Shown: positions 16,705 through 26,124, counted from the first letter of the stretch. The stretch is 64,000 bases of DNA from JAKFWI01 sp031399165 (GCA_031399165.1 JANNOO010000037.1:29395-93394); one strand, 5' to 3'. Translations and numbers: made by a program. Notes: generated by a model from the sequence alone, not told the origin.

Positions 16705-16769
16705 AGAACGGCTTGCCTTAGCATCACCTTTTGGGTAAGTAAGCAGAAAGAAACTAATGGGGGAAACCG

Positions 16770-18908
16770 ATGGATAACAAAATTTCGCGCTTGGCGCTGT
16801 CTTTTTGCGTGTGGCCCGTGGCGCTGATGGCATGCGGCGGCCATGCGCTCGCGCAACAATACGCCGAGCCCGAGGGGTTAGAGATCGTCGTGACCGCACA
16901 AAAGCGGAGCGAAACCCTACGTGAAACGCCAATTGCGATTACGGTAATCCCGGGCGATGTGATTGAGGAGCGCGGCCTCAATTCGTTTGATGACATCGCC
17001 AAATTGAGCCCCTCATTCCGCGTGGAAACGGGCGAAAACGCCAACGACACGCGCATTGTGATGCGCGGCATTAGTGCGAGCGCCGTGGAACTTGCCCAAC
17101 CGCCTAGCGTGGGGGTCTATGTTGACGGCGTTTATCAAAGCGGTCGAGCGGGGCTCAATGTCGATCTACTGGACGTGGCTCAGATAGAAGTTTTGCGCGG
17201 GCCGCAAGGCACGATTTTCGGACGCAACACGGCCGCCGGCGCGCTCAATATTACGACCCGTCGCCCTCCCGAAGAGTTTGAAGCACGTATCAACGGCGAG
17301 GTCGGCAATTTCAATTATTGGCGCGCTGGTGGGGCGATCGGTGGTCCGGTCATCGGCGACTCGGTATTCGGTCGCATCGCCGCCTACGGAACCGAACGCG
17401 ACGGTTTTGTCGACAACACATTCAACAGCTCCACTCTGGGGGGTAGTGAAGGCTACGGCATTCGCGGCGCACTGCTCTATGACGGTGGCGGCGCTTTCAC
17501 AGCGGCGCTTTCGGCCGATTTCACAAACGACTTCGTAACGTCCAATCCTAGAGTTGCAAACTTTCGCCAACGCAGTGTGTCATTTAACTCTCCGCATGAC
17601 GACGACCGCGACGTTGCTGGTGTCGCGCTTACTTTAACCTACGATTTCGGCGGCGCTGAACTTACCGCTATCTCGGGCTATCGCACGTGGGACGATCTCC
17701 GTCGCGACGACCTGGACGCGTCTCCTCTCCCGCAAAGTTTCAGCACGAACGATGTTAGCAGCGAAGCGTTGAGTCAGGAATTACGTCTCGCAAGCGCCGG
17801 CGGAGGTAGTTTTGACTGGCTGGTCGGCCTCTACGCGAGCGACGAAACAATTGAATCGCGCACGGATCTAACACTCTCGCTTCCCGCGCTTCCCCCGGCG
17901 TTCCCGCCCTCCTTTGTGGCCTATTCGGGCGTAAGCAATTTGGAGTTACAAGACCGATCATCCGCGGTCTTCGGCAACGTCTCCTATCGATTTGGGGAGC
18001 GCTACAAAGTTACACTCGGTGGCCGCTATACAGAGGACGAGCGCGAAGTGCGCGACGATCAAACCGGCTTTATCCCTTCCCTGCTCGGATCGCCGTTTGG
18101 GCCGGTCAGCAACAGCGCATCGACCGATTATGGCGTGTTTACCGGCACTGCCTCTGTGAGCGCGAACCTTACGCCCAGACAGACGGTCTATGCTTCCATC
18201 GCGCAAGGCTATCGCGCCGGCGGCGCGAACGTGGCGGCGCTCGCACCGCAGCGCACCTTCGATCCAGAAGAATCGATCAATTATGAAATCGGATTGAAGT
18301 CCGCGCTGCTTGACAATCGCATGACTTTTGCGGTCGCGGCCTTTGCGATCGAATACACCGGCCTTCAGGTCTTTCTTTCGGATCCGACCACATTTGCAAA
18401 CTACACCGCCAATTCACAAGAGGCGCGCTCATTCGGCGTAGAAGCCGAGGTGACGCTGCGTGTCACCGAGTCTTTGACCCTGAGCGGGGGATTTGGGGTG
18501 AATGAAACCGAATACACTGATTTCAGAAATTGTGATCTGACGCCCATCACGGACTGCAGTGGCAACGCTTTGCAGAACGCGCCTGACACCACCGCCAGCT
18601 TACGACTCGACTATGAACAGCCGTTTGGCGGTGTCTTGCTTTTCACAGGCGCCGACATCTCTCATACTGGTAAGACATTTCTTTCTCCCACCAATAGTCA
18701 AGCGAGCAGGCGCGAGCCTTACGCGCTGTTGAACGCTGAATTGGGTCTGCGTGGCGTTGATCGCAATTGGTCGCTGTCACTTTGGGGCCGCAACATCTTC
18801 GACCAGGAGTATGTCACGGGGTATCTTGAGGCTTCACCGTTCTCGGCGGATACATATGTGCTTGGCACACCACGAACGTTCGGTGCGCGCGCTGCTCGCA
18901 CCTTCTAG
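16770..18908 (+). CDS. TonB-dependent outer-membrane receptor
   Basis: A 712-aa protein: signal peptide to ~29 (ending ALAQ), a TonB-box-like EIVVTAQKRSE, the plug domain (~50-160, with VLRGPQGTIFGRNTAAGALNI) and a 22-strand-type barrel ending in an aromatic residue (ARTF). Receptors of this type import ferric siderophores, carbohydrates or other nutrients. A TetR gene overlaps its 3' end tail to tail by 4 bp and a haem-membrane protein follows, which hints at iron, but the substrate is not determinable. Confidence 0.92.
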   Translation: MDNKISRLALSFCVWPVALMACGGHALAQQYAEPEGLEIVVTAQKRSETLRETPIAITVIPGDVIEERGLNSFDDIAKLSPSFRVETGENANDTRIVMRGISASAVELAQPPSVGVYVDGVYQSGRAGLNVDLLDVAQIEVLRGPQGTIFGRNTAAGALNITTRRPPEEFEARINGEVGNFNYWRAGGAIGGPVIGDSVFGRIAAYGTERDGFVDNTFNSSTLGGSEGYGIRGALLYDGGGAFTAALSADFTNDFVTSNPRVANFRQRSVSFNSPHDDDRDVAGVALTLTYDFGGAELTAISGYRTWDDLRRDDLDASPLPQSFSTNDVSSEALSQELRLASAGGGSFDWLVGLYASDETIESRTDLTLSLPALPPAFPPSFVAYSGVSNLELQDRSSAVFGNVSYRFGERYKVTLGGRYTEDEREVRDDQTGFIPSLLGSPFGPVSNSASTDYGVFTGTASVSANLTPRQTVYASIAQGYRAGGANVAALAPQRTFDPEESINYEIGLKSALLDNRMTFAVAAFAIEYTGLQVFLSDPTTFANYTANSQEARSFGVEAEVTLRVTESLTLSGGFGVNETEYTDFRNCDLTPITDCSGNALQNAPDTTASLRLDYEQPFGGVLLFTGADISHTGKTFLSPTNSQASRREPYALLNAELGLRGVDRNWSLSLWGRNIFDQEYVTGYLEASPFSADTYVLGTPRTFGARAARTF

Positions 18909-19495
18909 CTTGGCGGTGCGCGATGCGGAAACAGCAGCTCGATCAATGGGCGCGGGTCAACGCTCAGCGGCGACGCCGCCGGATCACGCATGTGCTCCAA
19001 TATGAAACGGTGATAGAGCCCGCCAAGGAAGGCATCGCCCAGCGCCGGGCGGGCGCCTGCCACAAGCCCGGCGGCCGCGGCGAGCGCCAACCATTCCTCC
19101 AGGTCCTGAGTCAGTTGCGGCAAGGAAGGCAAGCCTACCCTCGACAGCAGCTCTTCCACTTTGTCGAACGCAACCCGGCCGCGCATCACTTCCACCGCGG
19201 TAAGCGAGCAGCGTGTGAACTCAAGCATGGATTTGGCGATGTCGCCCAATTGCTCGTGAAATCGTGCGGGGTCAGGTTTTTGGCCAAACACGGCGCGCCA
19301 GTCCCGGCCACTCATAAGCTGGCTCAAGGCACGGCTGACGATGACGTCCATAGAACCAAAGCGTTTGAACAATGCGGTTTGGCTGACGCCAAGGCGTGCA
19401 GCGATCGTATCAGCAGAGGCGCGGCCGCCCGTCTCAACGAGGGCTTGAAGGGCGGCTGCCAGAATGGCTTCGTCCGAGACTTTTCGCGGCCGCAT
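18905..19495 (-). CDS. TetR/AcrR family transcriptional regulator
   Basis: A 196-aa protein with an N-terminal helix-turn-helix (ASADTIAARLGVSQTALFKRFGS, about 27-49) and a divergent C-terminal ligand domain. It is convergent with the TonB receptor and divergent from the MsrQ-like gene, so it may control either or both. The ligand is unknown. Confidence 0.88.
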   Translation of the reverse strand: MRPRKVSDEAILAAALQALVETGGRASADTIAARLGVSQTALFKRFGSMDVIVSRALSQLMSGRDWRAVFGQKPDPARFHEQLGDIAKSMLEFTRCSLTAVEVMRGRVAFDKVEELLSRVGLPSLPQLTQDLEEWLALAAAAGLVAGARPALGDAFLGGLYHRFILEHMRDPAASPLSVDPRPLIELLFPHRAPPS

Positions 19496-19545
19496 CGGCT
19501 TCCTCGTGCAAGACAGATATAGCTTAATGAAAAGCGATTATAACC

Positions 19546-19713
19546 ATGATCCTAAAACAAACGATCAAGGCCGGCGCGAGTTGGCTGGTAATAGTGATGG
19601 CGCCGGTGGCGATGTTCGGATGCTGGATGAAAACGCGCCCAAGCGAGGGAGACGCCGAGCGCGCGGCGGGGATGTTCACTCAGCCGGCGGACCCAAAACA
19701 CGCAAACCCTTAA
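19546..19713 (+). CDS. Possible 55-aa lipoprotein overlapping the next gene
   Basis: ATG 19546 to TAA 19713 encodes 55 residues starting MILKQTIKAG, with a hydrophobic stretch (SWLVIVMAPVAMFGC) that ends in a lipobox-like Cys at residue 26. It overlaps in another frame with the N-terminal extension of the MsrQ-like gene, so at least one of the two frames is not used as drawn. No ribosome site is evident. Low confidence. Confidence 0.25.
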   Translation: MILKQTIKAGASWLVIVMAPVAMFGCWMKTRPSEGDAERAAGMFTQPADPKHANP

Positions 19714-20402
19714 GCCAGCTGATCGCCGGGGACAATGGCGGTTTCAAGATCGCAAATCTCGCCGTCGTGTTGTTTTCCTGGTGGGCGGTCTTCCAAATTC
19801 CCGGCCCGCCGCCGATTTGGACTGTCTGGGTTCCGGCTTACGTTGGCCTCGTCTATTTTTCGCTCGTTTTGCTGCCCTTCAATATGCTGCGTTTGAAGAT
19901 CGGCGGCGACGCTTGGGCAAAGCCGCTGGCGCGACTAGCGCGATGGCGGCGCACGTTCGGTCTGATGGCGGCGGCTTGGTTTTTTCTGCATTTTTCTACC
20001 GCCGTTAATTATATGCGCGAGACCTATAGTGTCGCGCTTCTGCGCGAACGCTACGAAGCAGCGACGAATCCCGGAATGGCCGCGCTGCTGGTTTTCTTTT
20101 TGCTGTTCATAACTTCATATGGTTGGGCGCGCAGGCTCCTGGGGCAGAATTGGAAGCGTCTGCAATCGCTGGTTTGGTATTGCGTGCCATTGATCCTCGT
20201 GCACTCGGTGGGCGCGAAGTGGGCATTTGAAGGCAGCCTCACTCATGTGAGTTTGGTGATGCTCGTGCTGATCCTGACGTTCGCGGCAATTGAGATGTTG
20301 TTGTTGACCAGGGTCAGGCACCCTGATCGCTGGCGTCACCCCGCCATGATTGTTGCCGGCCTGATTGCCGCGATTACAGTTCGTTTCGTCCCGTTGTCGT
20401 AG
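19620..20402 (+). CDS. MsrQ/ferric reductase-like haem membrane protein
   Basis: About 260 aa with roughly six transmembrane helices. Two segments align with E. coli MsrQ: WRRTFGLMAAAWFFLHF (its haem-ligand His91) and WKRLQSLVWYCVPLILVHS (His151 and His164). The first and last histidines are kept but the His151 equivalent is Gln182. MsrQ passes electrons to the methionine-sulfoxide reductase MsrP; no msrP is in the window, so it may instead be a ferric reductase serving the nearby TonB receptor. The start is uncertain: ATG 19620 gives a basic N-terminal tail, ATG 19527 a longer one. Confidence 0.7.
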   Translation: MLDENAPKRGRRRARGGDVHSAGGPKTRKPLSQLIAGDNGGFKIANLAVVLFSWWAVFQIPGPPPIWTVWVPAYVGLVYFSLVLLPFNMLRLKIGGDAWAKPLARLARWRRTFGLMAAAWFFLHFSTAVNYMRETYSVALLRERYEAATNPGMAALLVFFLLFITSYGWARRLLGQNWKRLQSLVWYCVPLILVHSVGAKWAFEGSLTHVSLVMLVLILTFAAIEMLLLTRVRHPDRWRHPAMIVAGLIAAITVRFVPLS

Positions 20403-20458
20403 GCGCGGGCGCTGGCGCGGGGACACTCACCGATTTCAAACGCCATGGCGCGCCCGCC

Positions 20459-21745
20459 TCAAAACCAAACCTGCTCCACCAGATGCAATATCACCCCCAC
20501 CAGCCCGCCGATCAGCGTGCCGGAGATGCGGATGTATTGCAGGTCGGCGCCGACGCCCGCTTCGATGCGCGCCATGATCGTGCGCGCGTCCCAGCTTTTG
20601 ATCGTATCTGAAACGAAGCGCGAGACATCGCCGCCGCGATCATTGGCCAGGCGCAATATCCAGTCGCGCAGCCGCTCGTTCAGCGCGGCGCGCAGATCGT
20701 CGTCTTCCTGAATCTTGCGGGCAAAACCCAGCACCGCATTTTCGATCGTCGTGGCGATGCCGCCATCGGCAAGGTTTTGCGCGCCCTCCTGCAGATCGCC
20801 TTTCACCGCCCGCCACAGCGCGCCGGCGAACGCCTGCACGTCAGGATGATCGAGCAGACGATTTTTCAGCCCCTCCACTTCTGCACGTAAATCCGGGGAA
20901 AGCCGCAGATCGCTCGCCAGCCTCGCCAGCGCATTATCAAGCCGCGCGCGCAGCTCGCTTTCCGGATCGTTGGCCATTTCGCTGATCGCGCCGCGTGCGG
21001 CGCTGACGATTGCGTCCGACGCCTGCCGGTCCAGCGAAAACAGCCGTGCGAAAAATCCGCTGTTGGCGCGGATGCGCGCGCGGATGTCCATCTCGCTCTC
21101 GCTGAGCAGCGCGTCGGCTGCCTTGATCAGATGATCCAGCAGCCCGCGATGGCGCCCGCCGGCGGTCATGAATTCCAGCGTCCCGGCGAGCCATGTCGCC
21201 ATGTCAGCGGACTTCAGCCGCGCGCCGATGAAGTTTTTGAGCGCCGCCTCGACCGGGCTGTCATCTACCATATCGAGCGCGCGGGGCAGCAATTCGGCCG
21301 CGCCCTTGGCGATCAGCGCCGCCCGGCCCGGCCCGCTTGCCCATTTGGCGGCGGCGCCTAGCAGGTCGGTCTGCTTCAGCCGCGCCTCGACCAGTTCGGG
21401 GGCCAGAAAATTGCGCTCCAGGAAGTGCCCCAGCCCCTCGCCGATCCGGTCCTTGGATTTGGGGATGATCGCCGTGTGCGGGATCGGCAGACCGAGCGGA
21501 TGGCGAAACAGCGCCGTCACCGCGAACCAGTCTGCCAGCGCGCCGACTGTGGCCGCCTCGGCGAACGCCCGGACATAGCCGACCCATAGGTTTTCAGGAT
21601 TGCCCGCTTCATGGGCGCGGGCGATCAGGAAAATGAGCACCATCAGCACCAGCAGCCCGGTGGCCAGCAGGCGCATGAACGCCAGCGAGGGCCCCTCGGC
21701 TTTACCGGCCGGCTTGCCATCCAGATTGTTGTTTTGAGCGCTCAT
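20459..21745 (-). CDS. DUF445 family membrane protein
   Basis: About 428 aa. One hydrophobic helix near the N-terminus (LLATGLLVLMVLIFLIA), then the family signature FAEAATVGALADWFAVTALFRHPLG and IIPKSKDRIGEGLGHFLERNFL, a long helical region and a hydrophobic C-terminus (GTLIGGLVGVILHLVEQVWF). Function is unknown in the whole family. I take ATG 21745 (MSAQNNNLDG) rather than 21784. It is divergent from the ATP-grasp gene. Confidence 0.88.
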   Translation of the reverse strand: MSAQNNNLDGKPAGKAEGPSLAFMRLLATGLLVLMVLIFLIARAHEAGNPENLWVGYVRAFAEAATVGALADWFAVTALFRHPLGLPIPHTAIIPKSKDRIGEGLGHFLERNFLAPELVEARLKQTDLLGAAAKWASGPGRAALIAKGAAELLPRALDMVDDSPVEAALKNFIGARLKSADMATWLAGTLEFMTAGGRHRGLLDHLIKAADALLSESEMDIRARIRANSGFFARLFSLDRQASDAIVSAARGAISEMANDPESELRARLDNALARLASDLRLSPDLRAEVEGLKNRLLDHPDVQAFAGALWRAVKGDLQEGAQNLADGGIATTIENAVLGFARKIQEDDDLRAALNERLRDWILRLANDRGGDVSRFVSDTIKSWDARTIMARIEAGVGADLQYIRISGTLIGGLVGVILHLVEQVWF

Positions 21746-21880
21746 TCTGATCCGGCTTGCGTTGCGGCTGATTCCGGCGCCCAATTAAGCGGCGCCCGCC
21801 GGTTAAGCAGCTTGGATCGCCTTTTCAAGCCGCGCCAGTACCTGTCCTCTGGCGCGAGAAGGCTGAACAGATTCGCACCC

Positions 21881-23353
21881 ATGTTTGATGAAATGCACGG
21901 CGAGGGGGGTGAGGTCCGTCCGACCTTCCAGGTCATTGAGGACTGGCTGCGCGGCGCGGCGTCCGAAGTGCTGGCCGGCAAACGCCAGGAGGCCGAACGC
22001 CTGTTCCGGCGCATAGGTATCACCTTCGCTGTCTATACTGAGGGCGGCGACCCTGAGCGGCTGATCCCGTTCGACATCATACCGCGCATTATCGGCCCGG
22101 ACGAATGGGCGCTCCTGGAGCGCGGCCTGCGCCAGCGCGTGGCCGCCCTGAACGCCTTCCTCAATGACGTGTACGGCGATCAGGAGATCATCAAGGCCGG
22201 CAAAATTCCCGCCCGCCTCGTGCTCGACAATCCGGCCTATGTGAAACACATGGTCGGCATGCGCCCGCCCGGCGGTGTGTGGACCCACGTGGCCGGCATC
22301 GACATCGTCCGCGTTGGCCCGGAAGATTTCTACGTTCTGGAGGACAATTGCCGCACGCCGTCAGGCGTGTCGTACATGATCGAGGATCGCGAGGTGATGA
22401 TGCGCCTCTTCCCCGATCTGTTCGCCCGCGCCCATGTCGCGCCGATTTCGCGCTATCCTGAAGATCTGTTGCAGACGTTGCGTTCTGTTGCGCCGCCAAA
22501 CGCCGAGGGTGAGCCCACGGTCGTGCTGCTCACTCCCGGCCAATATAACAGCGCCTATTACGAGCACACATTCCTCGCCGACGAGATGGGCGTGGAAATG
22601 GTCGAAGGGCTCGACCTGACCGTCGATGAAGAGGATATCGTCTACAAGCGCACCACGCAGGGCTTGCAGCGCGTCGATGTGATCTATCGCCGTCTCGACG
22701 ACGATTACCTCGACCCGGAGGCTTTCCGCGCCGATTCCATGCTCGGCGTGCCCGGCCTGATGCGCGCCTACCGCGCTGGCAATGTCTCCATCGCCAATGC
22801 GCCCGGCGCCGGCGTCGCGGACGACAAGGCGATCTACGTCTTCGTCCCGGAAATGGTGCGCTTCTATCTCGGCGAGGAGCCGATCTTGAAAAACGTGCCG
22901 ACATGGGATTGCGCCGATCCGGGCGCCCTCGCCTATGTGCTCGAACACCTCGACGAATTGGTGGTCAAGGAAACCCGCGGCTCGGGCGGCAAAGGCATGT
23001 TGGTTGGCCCGCACGCAACCAAACCAACACGCGCGGCGTTCGCCAAGAAACTCCGCGCGAGGCCGAGCGATTACATCGCCCAACCGACGCTTTCACTCTC
23101 CACATGCCCTACCTTCACCGATGAAGGCGTGGCGCCGCGACATGTCGATCTTCGTCCGTTCGTACTCTCTGGCGGCGATGGGGTGCGCATTGTACCCGGC
23201 GGCCTCACGCGCGTGGCGTTGCAGAAGGGCTCGCTAGTGGTCAATTCCAGCCAGGGCGGCGGCACCAAGGACACCTGGGTGTTGCGTGGGCCGAGGCAGA
23301 ACGGGCAGAGCCAATCACAAAATGGCCAGACACAGAGTCAAAGTCAGAAATGA
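21881..23353 (+). CDS. Circularly permuted ATP-grasp protein (DUF404/DUF407)
   Basis: 490 aa from ATG 21881 (MFDEMHGEGGEVRP). Family blocks: the conserved FLNDVYG, AGIDIVRVGPEDFYVLEDNCRTPSGVSYM and VVKETRGSGGKGM. Such proteins are predicted peptide or amide ligases and occur with alpha-E, transglutaminase-like and Anbu proteins in a bacterial proteasome-like gene neighbourhood. Alpha-E and Anbu follow here. The last ~17 residues are a Gln/Ser-rich repeat (NGQSQSQNGQTQSQSQK) unlike the family and probably a tandem-repeat expansion. Confidence 0.9.
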   Translation: MFDEMHGEGGEVRPTFQVIEDWLRGAASEVLAGKRQEAERLFRRIGITFAVYTEGGDPERLIPFDIIPRIIGPDEWALLERGLRQRVAALNAFLNDVYGDQEIIKAGKIPARLVLDNPAYVKHMVGMRPPGGVWTHVAGIDIVRVGPEDFYVLEDNCRTPSGVSYMIEDREVMMRLFPDLFARAHVAPISRYPEDLLQTLRSVAPPNAEGEPTVVLLTPGQYNSAYYEHTFLADEMGVEMVEGLDLTVDEEDIVYKRTTQGLQRVDVIYRRLDDDYLDPEAFRADSMLGVPGLMRAYRAGNVSIANAPGAGVADDKAIYVFVPEMVRFYLGEEPILKNVPTWDCADPGALAYVLEHLDELVVKETRGSGGKGMLVGPHATKPTRAAFAKKLRARPSDYIAQPTLSLSTCPTFTDEGVAPRHVDLRPFVLSGGDGVRIVPGGLTRVALQKGSLVVNSSQGGGTKDTWVLRGPRQNGQSQSQNGQTQSQSQK

Positions 23354-23381
23354 AGAACGAGCGCCACTACGCGCCCCCTAA

Positions 23382-23404
23382 CCCCTCCCCACGAGGGGGA
23401 GGGG
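23382..23404. repeat. GC-rich palindrome between ATP-grasp and alpha-E genes
   Basis: CCCCTCCCC, four bases, then GGGGGAGGGG: a near-perfect hairpin related to the core of the dispersed repeat family seen at 3070, 16484 and 43916. It lies inside the Anbu operon, where it may affect mRNA stability or partial termination. Confidence 0.6.
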
Positions 23405-23450
23405 AACGCGCACAATCTGCACACGGAGCATTTGTGGCGACGAGGTCAGA

Positions 23451-24383
23451 ATGCTGAGCCGCACCGCGGATTCGATGTTCTGGCTGGCCCGCTATATCGA
23501 GCGGATGGATTGCCTTGCGCGCTTGCTGGAGGCGGCCCAACGCATGTCCGGCCATGACGATAGCGACGAAGAATGGCGCAGCGCCATCGTCGCGGCGGGG
23601 CAAGACGTCGACTTCTACGAGAAATACGAAAAGGCCGACGCTGCCAACGTCGCGCGCTATCTGGCCTGCGATCGCGACAACCCCTCCTCGATCATCATGT
23701 GCATGGAGCATGCGCGCTCGAACGCCCGCGCCATGCGCACGGCGCTGACGCGCGACATGTGGGATGCGGTGAACGAAACCTGGCTGGAGGCGCGCAATTT
23801 CGACGTCGCGCATTTTGGCGCCGAGCAATTGCCGCGCACCCTCGATTGGGTGAAGGAGCGCGCGACCCGCTTCAACGGCGCCTACATCACCACGATGCTG
23901 CGCAACGATGTGTATTACTTTACGCGGCTGGGCACCTTCATCGAACGCGCCGATAACACCGCCCGCATCCTTGACGTGAAATATCACCTGCTGCTGCCGG
24001 GCTGGTCCGGCGTCGGCGGCATGCTGGATTATTACCAATGGACCTCGATCCTGCAGGCGGTTTCGGCCGTGCGGTCCTATCGCTGGGTGTACAAGGACAA
24101 GGTGACGCCGCTGAACGTCGCCGATCTGCTTATCCTCAGGCCCGAAATGCCGCGCAGTTTGCGCGCCTGCTACGATGAGATCGTCGATGCGCTGGCGCAT
24201 CTGGCCGATTTCTACGGCGGCCGGCAGGGCGAATGCCATCGCCTGGCCGGTGAAATCGCCGCGCGCCTGCGCTATGGCCGGATAGACGCGATTTTCCGAA
24301 GCGGCCTGCACGAATTCCTGGTCGATACGCTGGATCACACTGCCGATCTCGGCAAAGAGGTGGCCCGTTTCTACATGCGCTAG
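23451..24383 (+). CDS. Alpha-E domain protein (DUF403)
   Basis: A 310-aa, mostly alpha-helical protein with the family N-terminus LSRTADSMFWLARYIERMDCLARLLE and the central block RFNGAYITTMLRNDVYYFTRLGTFIERADNTARILDVKYHLLLP (quoted in part as the longest conserved region, about residues 140-183). It is a standard partner of the ATP-grasp and Anbu genes. The biochemical role is unknown. Confidence 0.9.
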   Translation: MLSRTADSMFWLARYIERMDCLARLLEAAQRMSGHDDSDEEWRSAIVAAGQDVDFYEKYEKADAANVARYLACDRDNPSSIIMCMEHARSNARAMRTALTRDMWDAVNETWLEARNFDVAHFGAEQLPRTLDWVKERATRFNGAYITTMLRNDVYYFTRLGTFIERADNTARILDVKYHLLLPGWSGVGGMLDYYQWTSILQAVSAVRSYRWVYKDKVTPLNVADLLILRPEMPRSLRACYDEIVDALAHLADFYGGRQGECHRLAGEIAARLRYGRIDAIFRSGLHEFLVDTLDHTADLGKEVARFYMR

Positions 24384-24524
24384 GCTAGGCGATCGGCATC
24401 GCCGGCGCCGGCGAAGGCGTCGAGGCGCCGTCCTACGACTGAGCATCGCAGCGCCACGTTCTGGACCGGGCGGCAAAAGTACGCAAAGGATGAATCGGCG
24501 GGATTTTGTGGGACTGATGGCCCG

Positions 24525-25331
24525 ATGACCTATTGCGTGGGAATGTGCCTGGCCGAAGGCGCCGTGCTGATGGCCGACACGCGCACAAACGCCGGGCTCG
24601 ACAACATCGCCACGTTCTCAAAAATGCACCTGTTCGAAGCGCCCGGAGAGCGCGTCGTGGTGCTGATGACCGCCGGCAATCTGGCGATCACGCAATCGGT
24701 GATCTCGCTGGTTTCCGAAGGGCTGGAAAATCACGAAACCGGCGAACGCGAGACGCTCTACGACATGCATTCCATGTTCGACACGGCACGCTTTGTCGGC
24801 CGCGCAATCCGCGACGTGTATGACAAGGACGCCGCCGCCTTGGAAAACCGCGGAGTCAGCTTCGAAGCCTCCTTTATCGTCGCGGGCCAGCTCTCCGGCC
24901 GGCGCATGCGCATGTTCCAGATCTACACCGCCGGCAATTTCATCGAGAGTTCGAAGGACACGCCTTATTTGCAGATCGGCGAACACAAATACGGCAAGCC
25001 GATCCTGGACCGGGTCTGCAAATATGACACGCCGCTACGCCACGCCGTATCGCTCGCGACTATTTCGATGGATTCAACCCTGCGCTCGAACCTTTCGGTC
25101 GGCCCGCCGGTCGATCTCGTCGTTATTCGCCGCGATAAGATTCGCGTGGAAACGCATGAGCGGATGGAGGAAGACCATCCCTATTTCCGCATGATCCGCG
25201 ACACCTGGTCGGACTCGCTACGCAATGCGTATCAGAAACTCCCCGACGCGCCGTTCTTCGCCGAGAACGCCGCCACAGGCGGCCCCGCGCGCGCCGCGCG
25301 CAGCGCGCCGCGCACGAAAAAACAGAGCTAA
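24525..25331 (+). CDS. Anbu, proteasome-like beta-subunit peptidase
   Basis: 268 aa. The N-terminus MTYCVGMCLAEG places a Thr directly after Met as the presumed N-terminal nucleophile, and DTRTNAGLDNIATFSKM is the Anbu signature. The GNLAITQ and SMDSTLRSNLSVGPP blocks also fit. Anbu proteins form HslV-like open rings; proteolytic activity is debated. The Ala/Arg/Lys-rich C-terminal ~25 residues are an extension. It follows alpha-E by 141 bp; the transglutaminase-like gene usually found between or near them is absent. Confidence 0.93.
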   Translation: MTYCVGMCLAEGAVLMADTRTNAGLDNIATFSKMHLFEAPGERVVVLMTAGNLAITQSVISLVSEGLENHETGERETLYDMHSMFDTARFVGRAIRDVYDKDAAALENRGVSFEASFIVAGQLSGRRMRMFQIYTAGNFIESSKDTPYLQIGEHKYGKPILDRVCKYDTPLRHAVSLATISMDSTLRSNLSVGPPVDLVVIRRDKIRVETHERMEEDHPYFRMIRDTWSDSLRNAYQKLPDAPFFAENAATGGPARAARSAPRTKKQS

Positions 25332-25362
25332 CCCTTGTCCTGCTTGCCGGATAAGGAAGCAC

Positions 25363-26124
25363 CTACATCCGCGCGTAACCCTTCATGTTGATGTAGTTTT
25401 TCAAGTCCGCGATGCGCGTCGTCGGGCTGGGGTGCGTGCTCAGGAATTCCGGATTGCGCGAGGCGCTGGCGGCGCCCATTTTTTCCCAGAGCCGCACCGA
25501 CTGCGTGACATCAAAGCCGGCGCGGTACATGTAATCGACGCCGACGCGATCGGCTTCGCTTTCTTGCGTCCGCCCGTTCGGCATCAGCAGCAGATATTGC
25601 ACGCCAGCCGCGCCGAGATTGCCGCCGCCCGCAGCGCCCAACACCCCGCTCGCCAAAGTCGATTGGCTGGCGCGTTCGGCGGCGTGGCGCAAAGTGACGT
25701 GCGCGGCTTCGTGGCCGAGGATGGCGGCAAGCTGGCTGTCATTGTCGCAGAATTCCATCAGGCCGCGGTAGCAGCCGACGCGCCCGCCTGGCAGCACGAA
25801 CGCGTTCTTCTCGGCCGTATCGAACACGACGAATTCCCACGCCTCGCCGCCCCGCCCCGCCGCGTTCTGGATTTTGGTGCCGACGCTGACGAGCCGTGCG
25901 CCCAGTTGCGGGTTCTTAGAAATCGGCGTCTTGCTCTTTGTCTCCGCCCACGCCGCGACCGACATTTGGGTCAGTTGGGAATCGCTGATCAGCAGCAATT
26001 GCGAGCGGCCGGTTTCCGGATTGGTGGCGCAGCCGGCCAGCGCCGAGGCGGCGCCCAAAGCGCCAAGACCGGCCAGAACGCCCCGCCGCGTTGAGCCGCC
26101 ATCCGAGTAATGATGATCGCACAT
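25363..26124 (-). CDS. M48 family metallopeptidase, Tat-type lipoprotein
   Basis: 253 aa. The N-terminus STRRGVLAGLGALGAASALAGC combines a twin-arginine-like motif with a lipobox (Cys32). The zinc motif is HEAAH (near residue 138) with ESEAD as the third-ligand region, and the STHPSPTTRI motif near the C-terminus is typical of BepA/LoiP-like proteases that police the outer membrane. It is convergent with the Anbu gene. Confidence 0.92.
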   Translation of the reverse strand: MCDHHYSDGGSTRRGVLAGLGALGAASALAGCATNPETGRSQLLLISDSQLTQMSVAAWAETKSKTPISKNPQLGARLVSVGTKIQNAAGRGGEAWEFVVFDTAEKNAFVLPGGRVGCYRGLMEFCDNDSQLAAILGHEAAHVTLRHAAERASQSTLASGVLGAAGGGNLGAAGVQYLLLMPNGRTQESEADRVGVDYMYRAGFDVTQSVRLWEKMGAASASRNPEFLSTHPSPTTRIADLKNYINMKGYARM

